Positions 11,342 to 18,412 of a DNA stretch of 19,205 nucleotides are shown in pieces. The stretch is taken from the NCBI GenBank assembly GCA_016208645.1, contig JACQXP010000472.1:1-19205 (forward strand), written 5' to 3'. Every line of letters begins with the position of its first letter. Position 1 is the first letter of the stretch. The position numbers and the translations under genes were made by a program. Source of the stretch: Candidatus Methylomirabilota bacterium. GTDB taxonomy: Bacteria > Methylomirabilota > Methylomirabilia > Methylomirabilales > 2-02-FULL-66-22. The notes beneath the pieces are model-generated. The model did not search any database, was not told the DNA's origin, and worked only from the letters and a program-made list of their open reading frames with translations.

Positions 11342-13456
11342 ATGGACGGCGTTCGATTCATCCTGGGCATCCACGCACACCAGCCCGTGGGGAACCTTCC
11401 GGAGGTGTTCGCCGGGGTGTACCGGCGGGCCTATGTCCCCTTCCTCGACGTTCTGAGCGAGTTCCCGCAGATTCCCTTCGCCCTCCACTATTCCGGCGTC
11501 CTCTTCGACTGGCTCGAGGCCGCGCATCCCGAGTTCCTGGATCGGCTGGCCGGATTCGTCGCCCGGGGGCAGGTGGAACTGCTTACCGGCGGCTACTACG
11601 AACCGATCCTGGCGGCCATTCCGGACGCGGACAAGGTCGGGCAGATCCAGCGGATGACCGCCTACCTCTCCCGTCGCTTTGGGGTGCGGCCCCGGGGGAT
11701 GTGGCTGGCGGAGCGGGTGTGGGAGCCGCACCTGGCCAAACCCATCGCCGAGGCCGGGGTGGAGTACGTGATCCTCGACGATAACCACTTCAAGGCGGCG
11801 GGGCAGCCGGATGCGGCCCTGACCGGCCACTTCATCACCGAGGAGCAGGGTACGAGCCTGGCCCTGTTTCCCATCAGCCAGCGGTTGCGCTACCTGATTC
11901 CCTTCCGGGAGCCCGTCGAGACGGTCGCCTACCTCCGCCAGCGAGCGGCGCTCGCTCCTGGCGGCGTGGCCGTGATGGCGGATGACGCCGAGAAGTTCGG
12001 CGGCTGGCCCGGCACCCACGACTGGGTGTACGTGCGGGGCTGGCTGAAGCGCGTCCTCCAGGCGCTCCAAGAGAACGCGGACTGGCTGCGCTGCACGACC
12101 TTCAGCCAGGCCCTGGCAGATCCGCCCCGCGGCCGGATCTACCTCCCCACGACGTCCTATACCGAGATGACGGAGTGGGCCCTCCCCGCCGAGGCCGCCG
12201 TCGCCTTCGAGGAGGCCCGGGCCAGCGTGGATGCGCTGCCCGGCGCCGCAGGCCTCCGCCCGTTCGTCCGCGGGGGATTCTGGCGCAACTTCCTGACGAA
12301 ATACCCGGAAGCCAACACCCTGCACAAGAAGATGCTGCGGGTGAGCCGGCGGGTGCACGCGCTTCCGCGACGGAGCCGCCGCCGGGCCGCGGCACTCCCG
12401 GCGCTGTGGCGCGGCCAGTGCAACGACGCGTACTGGCACGGGGTCTTCGGTGGGCTGTATCTCCCGCACCTCCGGCACGCCGCCTTCCACCACCTGATCC
12501 GGGCGGAGCAGGCGCTGGAATCCCCCCGGGGTGGGTCTGCGGCCGTCCGGATCGAGGCCCGGGACTGGGACAATGACGGGGCGGCGGAGGTCTTGCTGGA
12601 GAGCCCCCACCTGGCCCTGGTCGTGGAGCCGGCCCGCGGCGGGAGTGTGATCGAGCTGGACGCGCGCGCCAAGGCCTTCAACCTCGGCAATACGTTCTCG
12701 CGGCGGCCCGAGGCCTACCACCGGAAGGTGACGACGCCGCCCCGTCGCGAGGGCGAGGGAGCGGCCACGATCCACGAAGAGCGGGGTGCCAAGGAGGCGG
12801 GGCTGGCGGACCTCCTCCACTACGACGCCTACCGGCGTGGCAATTACGTGGATCACTGGTTGCCGGCCGACGCCACGCTCCCGGATCTGGCCAGGCGCGG
12901 CGGCCCCACGGGCCTGGCGCTGTCCGCCTACGAGGTCCAGGTCGGCCGCGCGCGGACAGTCCCCCTCCTGGACCTGGAAGGCAGGGAGCAACGGGGAGAC
13001 GCCTCCCTGCGCGTCCGGAAGCGGTTTCGGCTCGCGCCGGACGCCCCCCGTCTCACGGTGGAGTACCGGCTGGAGTCCGAGGGGATCGTGGCTCCCTCGC
13101 GGTTCGGGGTGGAGCTGAACCTGGCCTTCTACATGGGACCGCCGCCGGACCGGTTCATCGAGATCAACGGGGAACGGCCGGCCGACCCCTCGTTCTTTGC
13201 CGCCGCCGAGGGGACGGGGGTGCGGGAAGTCCGGATCGTGGACGCCTGGCTGGGACTGGCGGCCCGCCTCGGGATCGAGCCGCCGGCGACGCTGTGGCGC
13301 TGCCCGGTCCAGACCATCTCGCAGTCGGAGTCGGGGTACGAACGGGTGGCGCAGCAGATCACCCTCCTGCCCCACTGGCCCCTGGGGGGGGCGGACGGGG
13401 CGGAGAGGCTGACCCTGCTGCTGACCATCGAAAGCTGGGAGGCGGCGGGAGGATGA
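11342..13456 (+). CDS. GH57 4-alpha-glucanotransferase / alpha-amylase-like enzyme
   Basis: This 704-residue protein has the full layout of Thermococcus litoralis-type 4-alpha-glucanotransferases: an N-terminal GH57 barrel (about 1-300), a helical DUF1925-like segment (about 300-390) and a C-terminal beta-rich DUF1926-like domain (about 400-700). GH57 motifs are visible: HQP (13-15), GGYYEP (83-88), WLAERVWEP (121-129) with Glu124 matching the catalytic nucleophile (Glu123 in the T. litoralis enzyme), and MADDAEKFGGWPGT (212-225) with Asp214 as acid/base. Such enzymes disproportionate or trim alpha-1,4-glucans in the cytosol; no signal peptide is seen. The gene lies between EIIA and HPr, and its stop overlaps the HPr ATG by 4 bases. 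That suggests a regulatory link between glycogen or maltodextrin use and the PTS. Exact specificity (transferase versus hydrolase) is uncertain. Confidence 0.9.
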   Translation: MDGVRFILGIHAHQPVGNLPEVFAGVYRRAYVPFLDVLSEFPQIPFALHYSGVLFDWLEAAHPEFLDRLAGFVARGQVELLTGGYYEPILAAIPDADKVGQIQRMTAYLSRRFGVRPRGMWLAERVWEPHLAKPIAEAGVEYVILDDNHFKAAGQPDAALTGHFITEEQGTSLALFPISQRLRYLIPFREPVETVAYLRQRAALAPGGVAVMADDAEKFGGWPGTHDWVYVRGWLKRVLQALQENADWLRCTTFSQALADPPRGRIYLPTTSYTEMTEWALPAEAAVAFEEARASVDALPGAAGLRPFVRGGFWRNFLTKYPEANTLHKKMLRVSRRVHALPRRSRRRAAALPALWRGQCNDAYWHGVFGGLYLPHLRHAAFHHLIRAEQALESPRGGSAAVRIEARDWDNDGAAEVLLESPHLALVVEPARGGSVIELDARAKAFNLGNTFSRRPEAYHRKVTTPPRREGEGAATIHEERGAKEAGLADLLHYDAYRRGNYVDHWLPADATLPDLARRGGPTGLALSAYEVQVGRARTVPLLDLEGREQRGDASLRVRKRFRLAPDAPRLTVEYRLESEGIVAPSRFGVELNLAFYMGPPPDRFIEINGERPADPSFFAAAEGTGVREVRIVDAWLGLAARLGIEPPATLWRCPVQTISQSESGYERVAQQITLLPHWPLGGADGAERLTLLLTIESWEAAGG

Positions 13457-13734
13457 AGGCCCCGGCGGCCACGCGGGAGATCGTCATCCAAAACCGGCTG
13501 GGGCTCCACGCCCGCGCGGCTGCGCAGTTCGTGAAGACGGCCGGGCGGTTCAAGGCCGAGATCACGGTGGAGGCCGGCCGGCAGAAGGTGAATGGCAAGA
13601 GCATCATGGGGCTGCTCATGCTCGCAGCGGCGCAGGGGACGACCCTCAGACTCTGCGCCTCGGGCGAGGACGATTCGGCCGCCCTCCAGGCACTGGCGGA
13701 TCTGGTGGAAGGGCGGTTCGGGGAACGGGAATAA
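13453..13734 (+). CDS. Phosphocarrier protein HPr
   Basis: This 93-residue HPr carries phosphate from EI to EIIA. His19 in NRLGLHARAAAQF is the EI-phosphorylated residue (His15 equivalent). Ser50 in VNGKSIMGLLML is the HprK target (Ser46 equivalent). Both are present, so the protein can be both a relay and a kinase-controlled regulator. ATG 13453 overlaps the GH57 stop as ATGA, and GGGAGG just upstream is the ribosome site. ptsI (EI), which usually follows in this gene order, is absent: the next genes are a TRAP transporter. EI must be encoded elsewhere if the relay works. Confidence 0.94.
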   Translation: MKAPAATREIVIQNRLGLHARAAAQFVKTAGRFKAEITVEAGRQKVNGKSIMGLLMLAAAQGTTLRLCASGEDDSAALQALADLVEGRFGERE

Positions 13735-13812
13735 CGCCCGGCCCCCGCGGGAAAGGGGTGGTTGGATCCAGTCGGGTTGGGAGCGTCACACACCATTCAA
13801 TGAGGAGGGGCC

Positions 13813-14811
13813 ATGCAGACGATTACGCGAAGGCAGGTCATCAAGCTGCTGGGAATCGGCGGCGCGGGATGGTTCGGGGGGAGGCTGGGGACTCGAGATG
13901 CCTGGGCCCAGACCCGCACCCGCCTCTCCATCGCCACGGGAGGCACCGGTGGGGTGTACTATCCCCTGGGAGGCGGAATGGCGGCACTCATCTCCAAGTT
14001 GCTCCCCGGCGTGGAGGCCACCGCCGAGGTGACCACCGCATCGGTGGACAACATGAAGCTGCTGCACGCGGGGAAGATCGCGCTGGCCCTGACGCTTCCC
14101 GACACGGCGTGGGACGCCCATGAGGGGAAGCTCAAAGGGCTGAGCGAAAAGGTGGCGGTCCGGTCCCTGATCGCCCTCTACTCCAACTACATGCACATCG
14201 TGGCCCTGGAGGGGAGCGGGATCCGGAGCGTGGCCGACCTCAAAGGCAAGCGTGTCTCCACCGGGGCGCCGGGGTCGGGGCCCGAGGTGAAGGGCCTCCG
14301 CGTGCTCGAGGCCTACGGCCTCACGCCGAAGGACTTCCGCAGCCAGGACCGCCTGGGCGTCGGCGAGTCGGCCGGTGCCCTCAAGGACCGGAAGCTTGAT
14401 GCCTTCATCTGGGACGGCGGCCTCCCCACGGCCGCGGTGCTGGACGTGGCCGCTACACCCGGGATCAAGATCCACCTCGTCCCCCACGGCGACGCCGTCC
14501 CCAAGATGGTTGCGAAGTACGGTCCCCTTTATTTCGGGGGAGTCATTCCCAAGGGGACCTACGGGGGGGTGGAGGGGGACGTCTCCGTGGCGGCCGCGAC
14601 GAACCTCCTCGTGGCGCACGAGCGGATGGAGGAGCCGCTGGCGTATCAGATCACCAAGGCGCTGCTGGAGCACACGCCGGATCTGGTGGCGGTCCACAAG
14701 GCCGCGCAGGAGATCACCCTGAAGAGCGCCGTGCTCGGCTCCCCCGTTCCCTTCCACCCCGGTGCGGCGCGCTACTACAAGGAAAAGGGGATCAGGATCC
14801 CGGCGGGATAA
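13813..14811 (+). CDS. TAXI-family TRAP transporter substrate-binding protein
   Basis: This 332-residue periplasmic binding protein of the TAXI group has the family landmark LSIATGGTGGVYYPLGGGMA (38-57) and the later SVDNMKLLHAGKIALAL and KGKRVSTGAPGSG. The N terminus has a twin-arginine-like stretch ITRRQVIKLLG (4-14), a hydrophobic region and a likely cleavage near WAQT (31-34), so Tat export is plausible. A strong GAGGAGGGG sits just before ATG 13813. It captures a small solute (glutamate/glutarate-like in some relatives, otherwise unknown) for the fused permease encoded 500 bases downstream. The 78-base gap after HPr shows no obvious terminator or promoter. Confidence 0.92.
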   Translation: MQTITRRQVIKLLGIGGAGWFGGRLGTRDAWAQTRTRLSIATGGTGGVYYPLGGGMAALISKLLPGVEATAEVTTASVDNMKLLHAGKIALALTLPDTAWDAHEGKLKGLSEKVAVRSLIALYSNYMHIVALEGSGIRSVADLKGKRVSTGAPGSGPEVKGLRVLEAYGLTPKDFRSQDRLGVGESAGALKDRKLDAFIWDGGLPTAAVLDVAATPGIKIHLVPHGDAVPKMVAKYGPLYFGGVIPKGTYGGVEGDVSVAAATNLLVAHERMEEPLAYQITKALLEHTPDLVAVHKAAQEITLKSAVLGSPVPFHPGAARYYKEKGIRIPAG

Positions 14812-14871
14812 CCCGGTCGAAACCGCAGCACCTCCCACAGGGCAAGGGAATCTCGGGGAGAGACGGCAGCC

Positions 14872-15363
14872 TTGCGCGTCCTGCTCCTGCTCCTGGCGAT
14901 GGGCCTGCTCGCGCCGCCCCTGCCGGCCGGGGCGCGATGCCTCACCCTGGAGGCCGAGGGGGGGCCGGTGGCCTCGACGCGGGTCGAGGATGGAGACGAG
15001 GTGCGTCTCCGCTTCCTGCATTCCCTGTGGGGATCGCCGGTGGAGGAGGACTTCCGCATCACCGGGGAGGGCCTCGAGCTGGTGCGGCTCCGGTACGCTG
15101 AGCGCCGGCTGGTCGAGTTCTATGGCCACGAGGCAGCACGGCGCGACGGGGACTGGTGGGTGGTGGAAGGAGACCGGCGCCACTTCCGGGCCCTGACCCT
15201 GCGGGCGAATCGGGAGTCACGGATGCAGCTCTCCGTGGGGGCGGAAAAGATTCCACTCTGGACCCTGGCGGCGTCGGCCGGCCCGATCCGCCTGACCGTG
15301 ATCGCCTGTGGGGATGGAACGTCCCCGGGGGAGGCGGATGGCCGTGCCGGACGAGATCCTTGA
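14872..15363 (+). CDS. DUF1850 protein of the TAXI-TRAP operon
   Basis: This 163-residue protein with an N-terminal signal sequence (Leu-rich 3-15, cleavage likely near PAGARC at 18-23) belongs to DUF1850, small proteins that regularly lie between TAXI binding proteins and fused TRAP permeases. The family pattern FLHSLWGSPVEEDF (48-61) is visible. The function is unknown; an accessory role in the transporter is inferred from context. The start is TTG 14872, preceded by GGGGAGAG (14855-14862); no ATG or GTG gives the signal peptide. Its last 26 bases overlap the permease gene, so the two are translationally linked. Cys23 could suggest a lipoprotein, but the surrounding lipobox is not canonical. 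Confidence 0.82.
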   Translation: MRVLLLLLAMGLLAPPLPAGARCLTLEAEGGPVASTRVEDGDEVRLRFLHSLWGSPVEEDFRITGEGLELVRLRYAERRLVEFYGHEAARRDGDWWVVEGDRRHFRALTLRANRESRMQLSVGAEKIPLWTLAASAGPIRLTVIACGDGTSPGEADGRAGRDP

Positions 15364-17314
15364 CCCCTCGCGGCTGGCGGCCGCGAAGGAGCTGGTGGAG
15401 GCCGAGGAGGGACCCAGGCGCCGGTTGGCCGGGCCCCTGGGCTGGGGGGTCTCCGCGGCCGCCGTGGGCATGTCGCTGCTCTTCCTCTACTGGGCCTGGG
15501 GAACCGTCACCACCCAGATCCTCCGCCTGGCCTTTCTCGCCTTCACGCTGGTCCTCTCCTTCCTCCTCTACCCCGCCCGCTCGAAGCGGGACCTCACGCG
15601 GGTGGCCTGGTTCGACTGGCTCCTCGTCGCGGCGAGCCTCCTGGTCGTGGGCTACGCCCTCTGGGACTTTGAGGAGTTCATCTACCGGGCGGCCCTTCCC
15701 ACCCGGTGGGACCAGCTCTTCGGGGCGCTGACGATCCTGCTCGTCCTGGAGGCGACCCGGCGGACCACCGGGTGGATCCTGCCCGCGGTGGCGCTGGGAT
15801 TTCTCGGCTATGCCTGGCTGGGGGTATGGTTGCCGGCGCCCTGGACCCACCAGGGGTACGGCCTGGACCGACTGGTGGGTCACATGTACATGACGCTGGA
15901 GGGAATCTTCGGCGTCCCCCTGGACGTGGCCGCCACGTTCATCATCCTCTTCACGATCTATGGGGCCGTCCTCGAGCACTCCAAGGCGGGCGAGTTCTAC
16001 GTCAACTTCTCCCTCGCCGCTTCGGGGGGGAAGCCGACGGCCGCCGGGCGGACCGTGACGCTGGCCTCCTTCCTCCTGGGCGGGCCCTCCGGCTCGGGCG
16101 TGGCGACGACCGTGACGCTGGGCTCGGTGGCCTGGCCGCTCCTGGCGCGGGCGGGATACGACAAGGCTTCGGCCGGCGGCCTCCTCTCGGCCGGCGGGAT
16201 CGGGGCGATCATCTCGCCCCCGGTCCTGGGGGCGGCCGCCTTCATCATCGCCGAGTTCCTGAAGGTCTCCTACCTCGAGGTGATTGCCATGGCGGCGATT
16301 CCCACCCTCCTCTACTACTGGTCCATCTTCCTGATGGTCGAGTTTGACGCGAAGAAGTTCGGCGCCCAGCCGGTGCGGGTGGAGGGGGAGAACGTCTGGA
16401 GCCTCACACGGAAGTACGGCTATCACTTCGTCTCGCTGGTGGCCATCGTGGTCTTCATGCTCTGGGGATTCACGGCGATCCTGGCGGTTTTCTATGCGAC
16501 CGTCCTGGCCGTGGCCCTGAGCTTTCTGCGGCGCGACACGGCGCTGATCCCCCGGCGCCTCGGGAAGGCCCTCGAGGGCGGGTCCACGGGGGTCCTCTCC
16601 GTCGCCGCCACCTGTGCCACGGCCGGCATCATCGTGGGCGTGGTGACCCTCACGGGCCTCGGCCTCAAGTTCTCCCTCATCATCCTCACCCTGGCGGGGG
16701 GGAGCCTCTTCCTGACCGTGGCCTTCACGGCCGTGGCACTCTGGATCCTCGGCCTGGCGGTGCCGGTCACGGCCTCCTACATCATCGCCGCCGTCATCAC
16801 GGCGCCGGCCATGATCAAGCTGGGGGTCCCGGAGTACGCCGCGCACATGTTCATCTTCTACTATGCCGTGCTCTCCGAGGTCTCGCCGCCCACGGCCCTG
16901 TCCCCCTTCGCGGCCGCGGCCATCACCGGGGGCAACCCCTACATGACCACGATGATGGCATGGAAGTACACCCTCCCGACCTTTCTCGTTCCCTTCATGT
17001 TCACGCTCCACCCGGACGGGGTCGGGCTGCTCCTCAAAGGGTCCTGGACCAACATCGTGTGGACCACCGCCACTGCCATGGTCGGCCTGGCGGCCCTGGC
17101 GGCGGGCCTCACGGGATGGTTCCTGCGCAAGACCACCCACCTCGAGCGGGCGCTGCTCGTCGCCGCCGGGCTGGTGTTGGTCTATCCAGGATGGCTCCAG
17201 GATCTGATCGGCTTCGCGCTCTTCGGGCTGGCCGCGGCGCTGCAGGCCCGGGGGCGCCCTGCGCCCGCGGGCGATCTGACCCTGGCGGCCGAACGGCCTG
17301 TGAAGGAGAAGTGA
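15338..17314 (+). CDS. Fused TRAP transporter permease (4TM/12TM, DctQM-type)
   Basis: This 658-residue integral membrane protein fuses the small (DctQ-like) and large (DctM-like) TRAP permease subunits, the form that accompanies TAXI receptors. Many hydrophobic helices run from about residue 36 to the end. Family landmarks are VLEATRRTTGW (136-146), the 12TM-domain loop GGPSGSGVATTVTLGSVAWP (248-267), and SAGGIGAIISPPVLGAAAF (284-302). It uses an ion gradient for solute uptake. ATG 15338 is chosen: GGGGGAGG precedes it by a few bases, and the GTG/ATG options at 15308 and 15314 would add Arg-rich residues and more overlap with the DUF1850 gene. No terminator is evident after the stop. Confidence 0.93.
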   Translation: MAVPDEILDPSRLAAAKELVEAEEGPRRRLAGPLGWGVSAAAVGMSLLFLYWAWGTVTTQILRLAFLAFTLVLSFLLYPARSKRDLTRVAWFDWLLVAASLLVVGYALWDFEEFIYRAALPTRWDQLFGALTILLVLEATRRTTGWILPAVALGFLGYAWLGVWLPAPWTHQGYGLDRLVGHMYMTLEGIFGVPLDVAATFIILFTIYGAVLEHSKAGEFYVNFSLAASGGKPTAAGRTVTLASFLLGGPSGSGVATTVTLGSVAWPLLARAGYDKASAGGLLSAGGIGAIISPPVLGAAAFIIAEFLKVSYLEVIAMAAIPTLLYYWSIFLMVEFDAKKFGAQPVRVEGENVWSLTRKYGYHFVSLVAIVVFMLWGFTAILAVFYATVLAVALSFLRRDTALIPRRLGKALEGGSTGVLSVAATCATAGIIVGVVTLTGLGLKFSLIILTLAGGSLFLTVAFTAVALWILGLAVPVTASYIIAAVITAPAMIKLGVPEYAAHMFIFYYAVLSEVSPPTALSPFAAAAITGGNPYMTTMMAWKYTLPTFLVPFMFTLHPDGVGLLLKGSWTNIVWTTATAMVGLAALAAGLTGWFLRKTTHLERALLVAAGLVLVYPGWLQDLIGFALFGLAAALQARGRPAPAGDLTLAAERPVKEK

Positions 17315-17345
17315 GTCAACGGCCGGGGTCGGAGGCACGTATGGG

Positions 17346-17435
17346 ATGGCTGCCCTCTGCCCGGCGGTCTTCGGGACGAACCTGCTGGGGGATGCGCTCC
17401 GCGACGTGCTGGACCCGCGCCTTCGGCAAGCGTGA
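17346..17435 (+). pseudogene. Relic of a peptide/nickel ABC transporter permease C terminus
   Basis: A short frame ending at TGA 17433-17435 reads PAVFGTNLLGDALRDVLDPR. This closely resembles the conserved C-terminal end of DppC/OppC-type permeases (FNLLGDGLRDALDPR). Only about 29 residues are present, and the preceding bases merge into the TRAP gene end, so it is a remnant and not a working gene. It suggests that a peptide-ABC operon once lay here or was cut by a rearrangement. The recognition rests on a short match. Confidence 0.6.
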
Positions 17436-17440
17436 GATGC

Positions 17441-17525
17441 CAACTGAAAACGGACAACCGACACTGCAAAACCGGGCAACCGGGATTCTCGGTTGTCAGT
17501 TGTCGGTTGTCAGTTGTTCATTGTG
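17441..17525. repeat. Heptamer-based repeat element, second copy
   Basis: Four consecutive heptamers, GGTTGTC (17491-17497), AGTTGTC (17498-17504), GGTTGTC (17505-17511) and AGTTGTT (17512-17518), form the right side. The left side carries the complement-like GACAACCGACA (17453-17463) and CAACCG (17477-17482), which pairs with CGGTTG (17490-17495). The edges match the copy at 10734-10815. Such GTTGTC heptamer arrays are known as widespread intergenic repeats whose translations give spurious LSVVSCQLS-like proteins. It ends directly before the lipoyl-pathway gene, occupying its ribosome-site region. Confidence 0.85.
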
Positions 17526-17526
17526 A

Positions 17527-18327
17527 ATGGCGATGGAGTGGCGCGTGCTCCGCGATGACCCGGCCGGCGGGGCCTGGAACATGGCGGCGGACGAGGCCAT
17601 GGCCCGGGCGGTCGGGGAGGGCCAGGCGCCTCCCACGCTCCGCCTCTACGCGTGGACCGTGCCCACCGTCTCCCTCGGCTATCTGCAGCGCACGCCCGGC
17701 GGCGTGGATCTGGCCGCCTGCCGCCAGCGGGGGATCCCGCTGGTGCGACGGGTGACGGGAGGCCGGGCCGTCCTCCACGCCGACGAGCTCACCTACAGCG
17801 TGGCCGTTCCGCTCCGCGGCCCCTGGCGTACTCTCTCGGTTCCCGAAGCGTTCGGTCTGATCGCCCGCGGCCTCATCGCCGGCCTACTGCGACTGGGGAT
17901 CACGGCGGACGTGGGGGAGGGAGGGAACCCATCCGGTGACGGCCGGGAGGCAGGCGCCTGTTTTCTCCTGCGACGGATGCCGGCCATCCTGGTGGGCGGG
18001 CGGAAGCTCATCGGATCGGCCCAGCGCCGGTGGGATCGGTCCCTGCTCCAGCACGGGTCGCTCTTGCTCCACTTCGATCCGTCCCTGCACCAGGCCATTT
18101 TCCCCGCGTGGCCGCGCCAGGATCCGGCCGCGGGTGTGACCTGCCTGCAGGCCATTTTGGGACAGACGCCGCACCCCAGAGATCTCGCGTCCGTCCTGGC
18201 GGCCGGCTGGCGCGATGCCTTCGACACTCCATGCGTGCCCGGGGAGTGGACTCTGGCCGAGCGGACCGTCGCTGATGACCTCGCTCGCAGCCGCTACGGA
18301 ACGCCTGCCTGGACCTTTCAACGCTGA
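17527..18327 (+). CDS. LipM/LplA-family octanoyltransferase or lipoate ligase
   Basis: This 266-residue member of the biotin/lipoate protein ligase fold has the signature RRVTGGRAVLH (74-84), TYSVAVPL (89-96), Cys145 in EAGACFLLRR and Lys160 in GGRKLIGSAQRR, followed by LLQHGSLLLHFD. The ACF Cys is the position of the catalytic Cys in B. subtilis LipM, and the Lys is the conserved acyl-binding Lys. An octanoyl-ACP to GcvH octanoyltransferase is therefore somewhat more likely than an ATP-dependent lipoate ligase. It also lacks the extra C-terminal domain of E. coli LplA. ATG 17527 and ATG 17533 are both possible starts. Neither has a visible Shine-Dalgarno sequence, because the repeat element abuts the gene. 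No terminator follows. Confidence 0.88.
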   Translation: MAMEWRVLRDDPAGGAWNMAADEAMARAVGEGQAPPTLRLYAWTVPTVSLGYLQRTPGGVDLAACRQRGIPLVRRVTGGRAVLHADELTYSVAVPLRGPWRTLSVPEAFGLIARGLIAGLLRLGITADVGEGGNPSGDGREAGACFLLRRMPAILVGGRKLIGSAQRRWDRSLLQHGSLLLHFDPSLHQAIFPAWPRQDPAAGVTCLQAILGQTPHPRDLASVLAAGWRDAFDTPCVPGEWTLAERTVADDLARSRYGTPAWTFQR

Positions 18328-18344
18328 GTCGTGGGCGAAGTTCC

Positions 18345-18373
18345 TTGACACCACTTGGGGGGTCTGTTAGTGT
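18345..18373 (+). promoter_or_regulatory. Sigma-70-type promoter for the TPR gene
   Basis: A perfect TTGACA (18345-18350) and TAGTGT (18368-18373) are 17 bases apart. The -10 region is the 9-mer TGTTAGTGT (18365-18373), also found at 1075-1083. Transcription would start near 18380, about 33 bases before ATG 18413. Confidence 0.65.
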
Positions 18374-18412
18374 AAGCTAGTGTTTTTCTTCGCACAGCGG
18401 GGTTTTTAGCGG

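Noticed and set aside
10712..13375. Very long reading frame (887 codons) on the minus strand opposite the GH57 gene
   Set aside because: The + strand carries a complete GH57 enzyme with catalytic motifs; the antisense translation has no recognisable domain and is a by-product of strong third-position G+C bias.
15059..17479. 806-codon minus-strand frame opposite DUF1850 and the TRAP permease
   Set aside because: Its translation is low-complexity and hydrophilic, rich in Gly, Arg, Glu, Asp and His, the mirror of the membrane protein's codons; no ribosome site or domain.
17432..17755. Short + frame containing SVVSCRLSVV-type sequence
   Set aside because: It is the translation of the heptamer repeat, running out of frame into the lipoyl-pathway gene; such spurious proteins are a known annotation artefact.
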